Below the pieces are notes generated by a model, which was not told the DNA's origin, made no database searches, and worked only from the letters and a program-made list of their open reading frames with translations. The position numbers and the translations under genes are program-made. This document shows, piece after piece, positions 7,236-15,579 of a stretch of DNA of 35,968 nucleotides. Numbering within the stretch: position 1 is the stretch's first letter; each line of letters opens with the position of its first letter. The DNA is from Gemmataceae bacterium (GTDB lineage: Bacteria > Planctomycetota > Planctomycetia > Gemmatales > Gemmataceae). Location: assembly GCA_019752375.1 (NCBI GenBank), contig JAIEMG010000112.1, positions 1-35,968 on the forward strand. Reading direction: 5' to 3'.

Positions 7236-8591
7236 ATGCTGCTTGCGCTAGTAGCCTCCGGGGACGGTCTGAGGGTCGCACCTTGGAGCGCGGCCCCCTT
7301 TGTTCTGCTTCTGCTGGCGATCGCACTGCTGCCGCTTGCGGCCGCGCACTTCTGGCACTCCGACCGGAACAAGGCGCTCGTTGCGGCGCTGTTTTCGGCG
7401 CCCGTGATTGCGTACCTGATCTACCTGGGCCCTGAAACGAACGGCGCCAGTGTCTCGCAGCTGATCCACGAATTGCAGCAGTACGTGGCGTTCATCCTGT
7501 TAATTGCTTCGTTGTACGTCGTCTCAGGCGGCATTCTTCTCCGTGGCAACCTGCAGGGAAAACCGTCCACGAATGGAGCATTCTTGGCGGTGGGAGTCGT
7601 GCTGGCGAACGTCATCGGCACGACGGGGGCCAGTATGCTCCTCATCCGTCCGTTTCTTCAGGTCAATCGAGAGCGGGAGCACACCCGCCATCTGCCGATC
7701 TTCTTCATTTTTCTCGTGAGCAACCTGGGCGGTCTGCTCACACCGCTGGGAGACCCGCCGCTGTTCCTCGGGTTTCTCAACGGCGTGGATTTCGGCTGGA
7801 CGTTGACCCTGTGGCCGCAGTGGCTGCTCGCCAACGGCGTCGTGCTGACCGTATTCCTGGCCTGGGACACAATGGCATATGGTCGAGAATCGGCGGCGGC
7901 ACTCGCCGAGGACCGACGACAGGCAGAGCCGCTTCGAGTGCGTGGGCTGGTCAATGCGGTGCTACTCGCCGGCATCTTACTGGGCGTTCTGCTACAGTCC
8001 GAGCGGGTGGGCGTTGCCGTGGGTGGCTGGCTAGGCCAGTTCTTCGCCTGCCCGCCCTTGACACTTGTATCGCCGTGGGGGGAACTGCTGATGGTTGTCA
8101 TGGCCCTTCTCTCGCTGGCTCTGACCCCGCGGGGAGTGCGCAAGGCCAACGAGTTCGGCTGGGGCGCGATCGTGGAAGTGACCGTCCTTTTTGCAGGCAT
8201 CTTTGTGACAATGGTGCCGGCGCTGGCGCTCTTGCGCGAGCATGGCGGCGGCCTGGGCGTGAGCGAGCCCTGGGAATTTTTCTGGCTGACTGGTGCGCTT
8301 TCCTCATTTCTGGATAATGCCCCGACCTACATGACCTTTGCGACGCTGGCAGCTGGCCCAAACGACTTCCGCTGGCTGGTCGAGCGCCAACCGCACATCT
8401 TGCAGGCCGTCAGTTGCGGGGCGGTGTTCATGGGCGCCAACACTTACATCGGCAACGGGCCCAACTTCATGGTCAAGGCCATCGCTGAAGAGGCTGGCTA
8501 CCGGATGCCCTCGTTCTTCGGTTACATGGCTTATTCGGGCGCGATCCTGCTTCCCACCTTTCTCATTGTCACGTTGTTGACGTTCCGCTGA
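7236..8591 (+). CDS. CitMHS/NhaD-like membrane antiporter (putative citrate transport / sodium:proton antiporter family)
   Basis: 451 residues with about 11 to 12 hydrophobic segments, resembling the planctomycete and proteobacterial family annotated as putative citrate transport or sodium:proton antiporter within the ion-transporter (ArsB/NhaD/CitM) superfamily. Conserved-looking features are VVLANVIGTTGASMLLIRP, the inward hairpin FLVSNLGGLLTPLGDPPLFLG and the second-half counterpart with SSFLDNAPTYMTF and GAVFMGANTYIGNGPNFMVK. Such paired N-G/P motifs are the ion-binding hairpins of the superfamily. ATG 7236 has GAGGG six bases upstream. It lies on the plus strand inside a minus-strand nitrogen island; whether it takes part in nitrogen uptake or simply in Na+/H+ or anion exchange cannot be told from sequence. 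Confidence 0.85.
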   Translation: MLLALVASGDGLRVAPWSAAPFVLLLLAIALLPLAAAHFWHSDRNKALVAALFSAPVIAYLIYLGPETNGASVSQLIHELQQYVAFILLIASLYVVSGGILLRGNLQGKPSTNGAFLAVGVVLANVIGTTGASMLLIRPFLQVNREREHTRHLPIFFIFLVSNLGGLLTPLGDPPLFLGFLNGVDFGWTLTLWPQWLLANGVVLTVFLAWDTMAYGRESAAALAEDRRQAEPLRVRGLVNAVLLAGILLGVLLQSERVGVAVGGWLGQFFACPPLTLVSPWGELLMVVMALLSLALTPRGVRKANEFGWGAIVEVTVLFAGIFVTMVPALALLREHGGGLGVSEPWEFFWLTGALSSFLDNAPTYMTFATLAAGPNDFRWLVERQPHILQAVSCGAVFMGANTYIGNGPNFMVKAIAEEAGYRMPSFFGYMAYSGAILLPTFLIVTLLTFR

Positions 8592-8600
8592 CGCTCAAAC

Positions 8601-8638
8601 GCCAGAGCCCCCGCAGGCGGTCCCGCGGGGGCTCTGGC
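8601..8638. terminator. Bidirectional terminator-like hairpin
   Basis: GCCAGAGCCCCCGC, a 10-base loop and the exact 14-base complement, placed 9 bp after the antiporter stop and 30 bp after the stop of the convergent secreted gene. A very stable GC stem with no long T-run on either strand; probably stops or shields both transcripts. Confidence 0.75.
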
Positions 8639-8668
8639 TTCAAGGACGCATTTCCGTGGCTCCGACGC

Positions 8669-9505
8669 TTACTTGTCCTTGATCTCCTTCGGCGGCGGTA
8701 CGTCTTCGACCTTCTTCTCCGGGGCCGGAGCTTCGTCGGTGTCCTCGACGACCTTGATGGTCACCTGGAAGCCGAAGTCCTTCTTGCTGGCGCCACGGAA
8801 CGGCTCGTGGTAGCTGATCCACAGCGGATCGAGGGCCGGATCCGGAGCGAACTCAGCCGACGCCTTGTGGCTGAAGAAGCAGCCGCCGTAGGCCGCGATG
8901 TGGAAGGTCTGGTGCAAGGTGTACTTGCCGGGCGTGAGCGGGACGGTCTTGGGGCCGTCGTGGTCGTTGACCGACAAGCTCTCGCAGCTGCAGACCTTGT
9001 GGGGCGGTACGCAAAGGGCGATGATCTGCGCGGGGCCAGCGCTGATGTTGGCGCACGCGTCGCTGTATTCGGCACAACCTTTCTTCTCGCCGCGGAGCAG
9101 GCCAATCACGCGTCCCTCGATCGAGAGCTTGATCTTCTTGACCTTGGGATTGTCGATGGTCACCTCGAAGCACTGATCGAGGGTGAAATCCATCGCCGAT
9201 TCGGAGACGGCGACGCCGGTCATGGTGACGACGACGGTGTCGGCCGAGGGCGAGGCGACGTCGATGTTGCCGCCGCCGGTGTGGGTGCACTTCCCCTTGC
9301 AGGGCGTCACGTGGCCGTGCCGCTCGTACAGCGTGATCGAGGCAGGCGGCGCGGGCGCCGTGCCTGGCGTCACGGTGATCACCACCGGGGTGCCGGCGGG
9401 AACGGGCACCTTTTCCTGGGCCGAAGCGATCGTCTGGGTCAGAGCCACGCCGAGGATACCCAGCATGAACTTGCGCATCATGGACAGACCTCCAATCCGT
9501 TTCAT
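8669..9505 (-). CDS. Secreted protein of unknown function with cysteine-rich core and charged tail
   Basis: 278 residues from ATG 9505 (AAGGAGGT nine bases upstream), or 270 from ATG 9481, which has its own GGAGGT six bases upstream; both starts keep a signal peptide ending near TIASAQ. The mature part is beta-rich in appearance, with about nine cysteines (for example CKGKC, CAEYSDAC, CVPPHKVCSC) and histidine pairs, as in a disulfide-bonded or metal-binding exported protein. The final 25 residues are Pro/Lys/Glu-rich (APAPEKKVEDVPPPKEIKDK). No family was recognised. The porin gene ends 126 bp upstream on the same strand, so the two may be co-transcribed. Function is not assigned. Confidence 0.75.
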   Translation of the reverse strand: MKRIGGLSMMRKFMLGILGVALTQTIASAQEKVPVPAGTPVVITVTPGTAPAPPASITLYERHGHVTPCKGKCTHTGGGNIDVASPSADTVVVTMTGVAVSESAMDFTLDQCFEVTIDNPKVKKIKLSIEGRVIGLLRGEKKGCAEYSDACANISAGPAQIIALCVPPHKVCSCESLSVNDHDGPKTVPLTPGKYTLHQTFHIAAYGGCFFSHKASAEFAPDPALDPLWISYHEPFRGASKKDFGFQVTIKVVEDTDEAPAPEKKVEDVPPPKEIKDK

Positions 9506-9631
9506 AGTCCTAGGACCTCCTTGCCGCTGCCGGCCCCCCTCCGGGGAATCGGCCTCGGGTGTTACGTGCGAATGAAGAAAAGAGTCACAGGTAAAGTCGT
9601 ACGATCCGTTGCTCGAGTCATGGGCCGCGGT

Positions 9632-11119
9632 TTACCAGCGCACAATCAGGTCAAAGGCGGCGTCGAAGATGTCGTGCTTGCCCTCGTAGGGCCGCGAGTA
9701 GCCGTTGTTGTAGTAGCGCAGCTCTGGGCGGACGGTGACCGACTTGGTGGCCTGGTACTGAAAGGCGGCGGTCGCCCCGGCGTACAGCCCCTTGAAGCCG
9801 GTCCGCTGGCCGTCGAAGTCGTCGAACAGTTCCAGGCGCGCGATGGTCGTGAATTTTTCCGTCCATCGGTACGTGTAATACTGGACGAATGCAGCCCAGT
9901 CGGCGGTGCCGCTGAGCTTGTCGTTGTTGTCGATGGCACCGGCGATCGCGCCCACGGCGGCCGTGGTGGGCACCCCATACTGGTAGCCGTAGAGGAGCTC
10001 CGCCTGGTAGGCGAACCGGTCGTTGAACTTGTGGATCCAGATGAAGTCGAAGACGTTAATGTTGTTGCGGCCGGCCGGTTCCTGAATGGTGGCGAACGTC
10101 GCCGGAGCGAACGGATCGCCGGCGTTGAATTTGCCGCGCCCGAGGGTCGTGTTGTAGATCAAGACGTCGCGCTTGTTCGCGCTGGTCCACATCAGCTTGC
10201 CCATGAAGCGCAGCTCCTGGGACGGGTCGATGAACACCTCGTTGCCGGTGACGAGGTACAAGCGGGCCTGCCATTGCTTGGTCAAATTCGGGGCCACCAT
10301 GACGCCCGTGTGCGTGAACGGCCCGCCCCATTGGAACGAGTAGCTGCGAGTGAGCAAGGGGGTCAAGATCGTCAGCTCGCTCTCGCTGGAGCACTCCGTC
10401 AGAAAACGGCCGATGGCGAATTCCGTCCCCTGGAAGAGACCCGGATAGTACGCGTTCACGTAGAAATCAATCGGGTCAACGCCATAGAGGTTCTGGTTGC
10501 CGTTGGTATTCAGGAGCTGGCTTTCGAACAGGCCGCGCGGCAGCGTGTAGCGGTAATCCGAGCCGATCAGCGTGTCGAGATGAAAGCCCCAGGTCGGTTC
10601 TTTCGCCGCGGTGTCAATCGGCCGATCTAGCCGGATCACGTGCTGTTGCAGCAGAAAGCGGTTGGCCCGGTCGTTCCATGTGTCGGGAACATTCGACACC
10701 TTGTTGGTGCTGGCCGTGTACGCCATCTCCGTCCAGCCGGTAATGGCGATGCGGTTGGTGTCGAGCGCCACGCCGGGGCCGGTGCCTTGCAAGAACTTCT
10801 GCAGGAACCAGCGGTCCGGCACGGCAGCCCGGGCCGCGACAGCGGCCTCGACCGGCTTGGCCTGGGGCAGCATCGGAAGGAAGGCTTCGACAGGCTTTGC
10901 CGGCGGCGGTTCGTCCGCCGCCACCGGCGCCACCTGAGCGGTATAGTTCGCGGTTAAGTCGGCCTGGAGAGAGGGGGATAACGTCGTGGCTGGCGGGGCA
11001 GGTTCGATCGTTACAGTGGTTGGCCCTGATGGGCCGGGGACGCCGAAGCTTGTCGCCGGGGCAGGCACCGACGCCTGTCCCAGCGCCAGCGCAGCGCTTA
11101 AGACGAAGGAAACAACCAT
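9632..11119 (-). CDS. Outer-membrane beta-barrel porin, BBP2 (OmpL-like) type
   Basis: 495 residues, ATG 11119 with GGGAGG five bases upstream. Signal peptide about 1-15, then a Pro/Ala/Val-rich stretch to about 95. The barrel begins near ITGWTEMAYTAST and continues with alternating strands, many aromatic residues and short turns, ending in the porin-like FDAAFDLIVRW (aromatic last residue). Sections such as GVDPIDFYVNAYYPGLFQGTEFAIGRF and SYSFQWGGPFTHTGVM are characteristic of the putative beta-barrel porin-2 family common in planctomycetes. It should sit in the outer membrane and pass small solutes. It lies between glnK and the ammonium transporters on the same strand, so a role in letting nitrogen compounds through the outer membrane is a reasonable inference, not proved. 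Confidence 0.85.
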   Translation of the reverse strand: MVVSFVLSAALALGQASVPAPATSFGVPGPSGPTTVTIEPAPPATTLSPSLQADLTANYTAQVAPVAADEPPPAKPVEAFLPMLPQAKPVEAAVAARAAVPDRWFLQKFLQGTGPGVALDTNRIAITGWTEMAYTASTNKVSNVPDTWNDRANRFLLQQHVIRLDRPIDTAAKEPTWGFHLDTLIGSDYRYTLPRGLFESQLLNTNGNQNLYGVDPIDFYVNAYYPGLFQGTEFAIGRFLTECSSESELTILTPLLTRSYSFQWGGPFTHTGVMVAPNLTKQWQARLYLVTGNEVFIDPSQELRFMGKLMWTSANKRDVLIYNTTLGRGKFNAGDPFAPATFATIQEPAGRNNINVFDFIWIHKFNDRFAYQAELLYGYQYGVPTTAAVGAIAGAIDNNDKLSGTADWAAFVQYYTYRWTEKFTTIARLELFDDFDGQRTGFKGLYAGATAAFQYQATKSVTVRPELRYYNNGYSRPYEGKHDIFDAAFDLIVRW

Positions 11120-11540
11120 GGCATCCTCCCATGGGGCTAGAGTCAATCCGTTGGTGAGTCCGCACGAGGCTCGGGGAGGGACGGGAGAGAGGACCGCTTT
11201 ACCCGGTTGCGCCTCGAGCGGCGACACTAAGAAGATCGGATTTACGCTGGCAAGAATCGACAACCTGCTTAGCCTGGGAGCGCAGGCTTGCCCAATCGGT
11301 GACCGGTTCTTCGGTCTTTGGCGCGGATGCACGATTCGAGAATAAAGTGAGGACGGGCTCCGGCCGGGTTGGCTGGCGGCGACGCGCAGAGTAAGGCCTC
11401 CCGACGAGTGGGAGGCCTGGACCGAGGCTGTGTTCAGTGGGCCAGACACTCTTGTCTGGTCGGCCAGACAAGAGTGTCTGGCCCACCTTGCCAGGTATCA
11501 AATTGGCCCGCCTGCAGTAGAACTACGTTTGGCTGCACAT
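11120..11540. other. Intergenic region between glnK and the porin gene
   Basis: 421 bp, no gene supported. It holds the porin ribosome-binding site and copy 2 of the dispersed palindrome (11437-11486), 54 bp after the glnK stop. No -24/-12 promoter matching the consensus was found on the minus strand, unlike before the amt genes. Confidence 0.5.
11428..11519 (-). repeat. Dispersed palindromic element, copy 2 (inverted orientation)
   Basis: The 50-bp palindrome at 11437-11486 differs from copy 1 by one base (T at 11460, next to the centre). The flank to its right reads, on the minus strand, TACTGCAGGCGGGCCAATTT and so on, matching the left flank of copies 1 and 3; the orientation is therefore reversed. 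It follows the glnK stop codon and could terminate that transcript. Confidence 0.9.
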
Positions 11541-11894
11541 TCACGGACCAATGGCGACGGGGCCCCGCTCGCCGGTGCGGATGCGCACACAATCATCCAG
11601 TGGCACCACAAAGATCTTACCGTCGCCGATAGCGCCCGTGTCCCCCGTCCGCGCCGCGTGGACGATGGCTTCGACGGTCGCTTCGACGAACGCGTCGTTG
11701 ACGGCAATTTCGAGCTTCAACTTCGGCAGCAGACGCACCTGGAACTCGGTGCCGCGGTAGACTTCGGTGTACCCGCGCTGGCGGCCGCAGCCGCGCACGT
11801 CGCTTACCGTCATCAGGTACACGTCACGCTCGTTCAGTGCCTGCTGCACGGCTTCGAGCTTTTCCGGTCGGACGATCGCTACAACCAGCTTCAT
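11541..11894 (-). CDS. glnK: Nitrogen regulatory P-II protein with Phe at position 51
   Basis: 117 residues, a cytoplasmic trimeric sensor of ATP/ADP and 2-oxoglutarate that controls ammonium transporters and glutamine synthetase. The P-II signature is clear: T-loop RGCGRQRGYTEVYRGTEF, then LLPKLKLEIAV, B-loop IGDGKIFV and C-terminal RIRTGERG. Aligned without gaps to E. coli GlnB, Gln39 and Lys58 (2-oxoglutarate and ATP contacts) are kept but residue 51, normally the uridylylated Tyr, is Phe. There is also a three-residue insertion before the B-loop (TGDTGAIGDGK against TGKIGDGK). ATG 11894 has AAGGA eight bases upstream. It is on the same strand as both amt genes and glnN. Whether it is GlnB- or GlnK-like cannot be settled; the symbol follows the amt context. 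Confidence 0.93.
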   Translation of the reverse strand: MKLVVAIVRPEKLEAVQQALNERDVYLMTVSDVRGCGRQRGYTEVYRGTEFQVRLLPKLKLEIAVNDAFVEATVEAIVHAARTGDTGAIGDGKIFVVPLDDCVRIRTGERGPVAIGP

Positions 11895-12004
11895 TCGCAG
11901 AGTCCTTTTCTAAATGCAAGGCTGACACCCGCGGGCCGGGACCGCGACGGGTCGTCATGGGAGGGATACGCTCTCGACGCAGCGGGCTGGAACGGCCGAA
12001 CGCC

Positions 12005-12024
12005 TGGCAATTGCACGATTGCCA
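12005..12024. promoter_or_regulatory. Operator-like dyad upstream of glnK
   Basis: TGGCAAT, six bases, ATTGCCA: a perfect 7-bp inverted repeat about 110 bp upstream of the glnK start. It could bind a dimeric regulator. It does not match the classic NtrC box, and one short dyad can occur by chance. Confidence 0.25.
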
Positions 12025-12232
12025 AGGACGTTCTCTCCCCACGTTCGGGCCCGTCTATCGGTGAACCATTCGTGGACGGGTGCAGCACCTGCTCCTTCGA
12101 TCGAATCGCCGGGCGCGCACCAAGACCGGCGAGAGGGTGGGACATCAGAGTATCTTTCCGGTTTGCAATTTTAGTGCCGACTATAGTCCTGAAACTCCGC
12201 CACCACCGGAAGAGTCCTGCCAAGGAGAGTTT

Positions 12233-12358
12233 ATGAAAAAAAGCGGCGACACCAAGATTGATTTTGCACGCACACTCTGCCGCAGAACCCGGCAGACATG
12301 CACGGGCCATAGGCAGCCCGCCGTGAACCCGCCGGCCGGGAAATTCGCGAGTCACTGA
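12233..12358 (+). CDS. Possible small basic protein, 41 residues
   Basis: ATG 12233 follows AAGGAG with a five-base spacer, a near-ideal ribosome-binding site that is hard to explain otherwise in this gap. The product starts MKKSGDTKIDFARTLC and is rich in Arg, Thr and Pro, with two cysteines and no membrane segment. No relatives are known to me. It ends 160 bp before the sulfatase start. It may be a small protein, a leader peptide or a chance frame. Confidence 0.27.
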   Translation: MKKSGDTKIDFARTLCRRTRQTCTGHRQPAVNPPAGKFASH

Positions 12359-12517
12359 ATCCCCCGCACCGCCTCCGGCACATGCGCCACCCAGCTGCAC
12401 GGGCCGCAGAAACGGGTTTGCACCCAACCTTCCCTGGCGCGTTGCCCGGCCGCGTTGCTCGCGATACCATGCGCGGAAGCGATCCCATCGCGGGGAAGCA
12501 GAGGCCCAGGGAACCAC

Positions 12518-14152
12518 ATGATGAAAACTTGCGTACTCGCGTTGGCGATGATGCTCGGGTCAATCGCGAGCCTACGGGCGGCCGATTCACCGAAGTCCGC
12601 CAGGCCCAACGTCTTGGTCGTCGTCGCGGACGACATGGGCTTCTCCGATGCGGGGTGTTACGGCGGCGAGATCGCGACGCCGAACCTCGATGCCCTTGCG
12701 AAGAACGGCCTACGGTTCGCGCAGTTTTACAACACGGCCCGCTGCTGGCCGTCGCGGGCCGCGATCCTCACGGGGTACTACGCCCAGCAGGTCCGACGGG
12801 ACACGGTCCCCGGCGTCAAGAGCGGCAGTCAGGGCACGCGGCCCGCATGGGCCAGGCTCTTGCCGGAATTGCTGAAGCCGTTGGGATATCGCTCCTATCA
12901 TTCGGGCAAATGGCACGTCGATGGCAAGCCGCTGGAAAATGGCTTCGATCACTCCTACAGTCTTAACGATCACGACCGGCACTTTGCTCCCCGTTTGCAC
13001 ACCGAAGACGACAAGCCGCTTCCCGCGGTGGATGCCAAGAGCGGCTATTACTCCAGCACGGCGATTGCCGATCATGCCATCAAGTGTCTCAAGGAACACG
13101 CCGAGAAGCACGCGGACAAGCCGTTCCTGGAGTATCTCGCCTTCACCGCTCCGCACTTCCCACTGCACGCGCCTGCCGAGGACGTCGCCCGCTACCGAAA
13201 GAAGTACCTCGCCGGCTGGGACGAGATGCGCGACGATCGCTGGCAGCGCTTGAAGGAACTGAAGATCGGCGGCACGGCCCTCGCCGCCATCGAGCGCGAA
13301 CTGGGGCCGCCGTATCCGTTTCCCGATGCCATCAAGAAGCTCGGACCCAATGAACTGACGCGACCGGTTCCCTGGAAAGACCTCGCGGCCGAGCAGCGCG
13401 AATTTCAGGCAAACAAGATGGCGATTCACGCGGCCATGGTGGATCGCATGGATCGCGAGATTGGCCGCGTTCTCGCCCAGCTCCGGGCGATGGGGGCGCT
13501 GGACAATACGCTGGTCTTTTTTCTGTCCGACAACGGCGCGAGCGCGGAGATCATGGTTCGGGGGGATGGCCACGACCCGCACGCAGAGTGCGGTACGGGT
13601 GCGACGTTCCTGAGCATCGGGCCCGGCTGGTCGAGCCTGGCCAACACGCCTTTCCGCCGCCACAAGACGTGGGTCCACGAAGGCGGCATTGCGACGCCGC
13701 TGATCGTGCATTGGCCGAAGGGGATCGCTGCACGCGGTGACGTGCGGCACGCGCCGGGACACATCATCGACCTCGTGCCGACGATCCTGGAGGCGGCCGG
13801 CGGCAAGCGCATCGAAAAGTGGGAAGGCCAGGCGGTGCCCGCGGCCCCCGGAAAGAGTCTTCTCCCACTCTTTGCGAAGGACGGGAAGGGGATCCACGAC
13901 TCGTTGTGGTGGCTTCACGAAGGCAACCGTGCTCTTCGTGTCGGCGCCTGGAAGATCGTCGCGGCCGGCAAGGACAGTCCCTGGGAGCTGTACGACCTGA
14001 GCTCCGATCGTTCGGAGTCCAAGAACCTCGCCAAGGAGAACCCCGAAAAAGTCCGCGAGCTGGCCGCGATCTGGACGCGCGAGTTCGAGCAATATGCAGC
14101 GCTCGCTGCAAGGGACCTGCCGCCGGATTCGAAGCCCAAGCCCGAAAAATGA
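12518..14152 (+). CDS. Secreted sulfatase (arylsulfatase A-like)
   Basis: 544 residues; hydrolyses sulfate esters, likely on sulfated polysaccharides, in the periplasm or outside. A signal peptide (about 1-22) ends near LRAADSP. The metal-binding start VVADDMGFSD, the formylglycine site CWPSRAAILTG (Cys76, to be oxidised by a formylglycine-generating enzyme), HSGKWH, and FLSDNGAS with its metal ligands DN are all present. KTWVHEGGIATPLIVHWPKG closes the catalytic domain and the C-terminal subdomain follows. All key residues look intact. ATG 12518 is chosen for the signal peptide and an AGGGA five bases upstream; ATG 12521 is equally possible. It stands alone, with no sugar-degradation genes next to it, so the substrate is unknown. 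Planctomycetes typically encode many such enzymes. Confidence 0.93.
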   Translation: MMKTCVLALAMMLGSIASLRAADSPKSARPNVLVVVADDMGFSDAGCYGGEIATPNLDALAKNGLRFAQFYNTARCWPSRAAILTGYYAQQVRRDTVPGVKSGSQGTRPAWARLLPELLKPLGYRSYHSGKWHVDGKPLENGFDHSYSLNDHDRHFAPRLHTEDDKPLPAVDAKSGYYSSTAIADHAIKCLKEHAEKHADKPFLEYLAFTAPHFPLHAPAEDVARYRKKYLAGWDEMRDDRWQRLKELKIGGTALAAIERELGPPYPFPDAIKKLGPNELTRPVPWKDLAAEQREFQANKMAIHAAMVDRMDREIGRVLAQLRAMGALDNTLVFFLSDNGASAEIMVRGDGHDPHAECGTGATFLSIGPGWSSLANTPFRRHKTWVHEGGIATPLIVHWPKGIAARGDVRHAPGHIIDLVPTILEAAGGKRIEKWEGQAVPAAPGKSLLPLFAKDGKGIHDSLWWLHEGNRALRVGAWKIVAAGKDSPWELYDLSSDRSESKNLAKENPEKVRELAAIWTREFEQYAALAARDLPPDSKPKPEK

Positions 14153-14310
14153 CGAACGGAGTGCTGACGCGTCAACGGTACTTGATTCGCCGATCCCAGG
14201 CGGCAGATTCACTTGCCGTTTCGTCCATGTTGACGCACAATTGAATGAGTTCCGGGGTGCGCATTCCGCGCCCCCACCGGTCAAGTCTGCTTCATGTCCG
14301 GGATGTAACG

Positions 14311-15579
14311 ATGCCGTTGGCTCCGTCAAGTGTTGCGGATTTTCTGGTCATGGTGCGCCAGAGCGGTCTCATCGAGGAGGCCGTCCTCGGCGACTATCTG
14401 GAACGTCTCCGGGCCACGGGGACCACGCCTTCCGATCCGCGCTTGCTGGCGGGATTGATGATCCGCGATCATCTGCTTACTCAGTTTCAGGCCGAACAAA
14501 TCCTCGTGGGTCGCTGGCGCCGTTTCTTCATCGGGCGCTACAAGATCCTCGAGCAGATCGCCAGCGGCGGCATGGGCTACGTTTATTTGGGCGAGCACCT
14601 GCACATGCGGCGGCGCGCCGCCATCAAGGTGCTCCCGCTGGCGCAGGCGGTAAACCCCGCCGTGCTCGAGCGGTTTCGACGCGAAGGGCGTGCGATTGCG
14701 GCACTCAATCACCCGAACATCGTCCGCGCTTACGACATCGACCAGGACCAGAACCTGCACTTCCTGGCGATGGAATACGTCGAGGGCACCACGCTCAACG
14801 ACCTGGTGAAGTTGCAGGGCCCGCTCAGCGTCTTGCAGGCGATGCACTACATGCGCCAGGCTGCGTCCGGACTCCAGCATGCGTTTGAAGCGACACTGGT
14901 CCACCGCGACATCAAGCCCGGCAACCTGTTGGTGGACCTGAGCGGCACCGTCAAGATCCTCGATCTCGGCCTGGCCCGATTCTACCTGGATGACACAGAC
15001 GACCTGAGCATCAAGTACGACGAGCTAGTGCTGGGCACCGCGGACTTCGTGGCGCCGGAGCAGGCCGAGAACAGTCACGATGCCGACATCCGCGCCGATA
15101 TCTACAGCCTGGGCTGCACGTTCTACTTCTGCCTGGCCGGCCACCCGCCGTTTCCCGCCGGCACCGTTGCCCAAAAAGTCCTGGCCCAGCTGAAACAAAC
15201 GCCGCGTCCCATTCGCGAGATCCGTCCGGACGTGTCGAAGGAGTTTGCTGCCATCCTCGAGCGTGCGATGGCCAAGCGTCCGAAGCATCGCTATCAGTCG
15301 CCCGCCGAGCTGGTCGATGCCCTCACCAACGTCCTGCTCCTGAGCGGCGAGACCGCCGTCGGAGGCATGGGGCGCACGCTGACCGAATCGAGCCGTTGGC
15401 GACAGCAGCAACTGGAATCGCAGCGCCGCCGCTGGTTCCGCCGTGCAGTGGGCGCGGGGATCGCCCTGGTGGGCGGCGGCATCGCAGCCCTGACTGCCCT
15501 GCTAAGCCGCGGCAAGAAGCAACCGCCTACCGGTCCCGGCAAGCGGGTAGCGGCGACGGGCGAATCCGTCCAGCTCTGA
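14311..15579 (+). CDS. Membrane-anchored Ser/Thr protein kinase, planctomycete type
   Basis: 422 residues. An N-terminal helical extension (about 1-75: SVADFLVMVRQSGL, later LTQFQAEQILVGRWRRFFIG) is typical of planctomycete kinases. The kinase domain follows: glycine loop IASGGMGYVYLG (about 83), AAIKVLP with the ATP-binding Lys at about 105, catalytic HRDIKPGN at about 198, DLG in place of DFG at about 217, and APE at about 248. One transmembrane helix lies at about 378-398 (AVGAGIALVGGGIAALTALL), then a short 24-residue tail. There is no outer sensor domain, so the signal probably enters through partners. ATG 14311 has GGGA eight bases upstream; an earlier in-frame start at 14245 is less likely. 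It stands 158 bp after the sulfatase gene, and no functional link is evident. Confidence 0.92.
   Translation: MPLAPSSVADFLVMVRQSGLIEEAVLGDYLERLRATGTTPSDPRLLAGLMIRDHLLTQFQAEQILVGRWRRFFIGRYKILEQIASGGMGYVYLGEHLHMRRRAAIKVLPLAQAVNPAVLERFRREGRAIAALNHPNIVRAYDIDQDQNLHFLAMEYVEGTTLNDLVKLQGPLSVLQAMHYMRQAASGLQHAFEATLVHRDIKPGNLLVDLSGTVKILDLGLARFYLDDTDDLSIKYDELVLGTADFVAPEQAENSHDADIRADIYSLGCTFYFCLAGHPPFPAGTVAQKVLAQLKQTPRPIREIRPDVSKEFAAILERAMAKRPKHRYQSPAELVDALTNVLLLSGETAVGGMGRTLTESSRWRQQQLESQRRRWFRRAVGAGIALVGGGIAALTALLSRGKKQPPTGPGKRVAATGESVQL

Larger units (their letters stand above)
11895..12517. other. Intergenic region between glnK and the sulfatase gene
   Basis: 623 bp. It includes a dyad (12005-12024) about 110 bp before glnK and a possible 41-codon frame with a strong ribosome-binding site (12233-12358). 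Nothing else in it could be recognised. Confidence 0.45.

Noticed and set aside
8807..10630. Open frame of 607 codons on the plus strand across the secreted protein and porin genes
   Set aside because: It crosses two supported minus-strand genes and the gap between them, and its composition is that of a GC-rich shadow frame.
11915..11930. Sigma-54 promoter before glnK
   Set aside because: The -12 TTGCA is present with correct spacing, but the -24 half matches only GG, and the implied start would fall at the ribosome-binding site.
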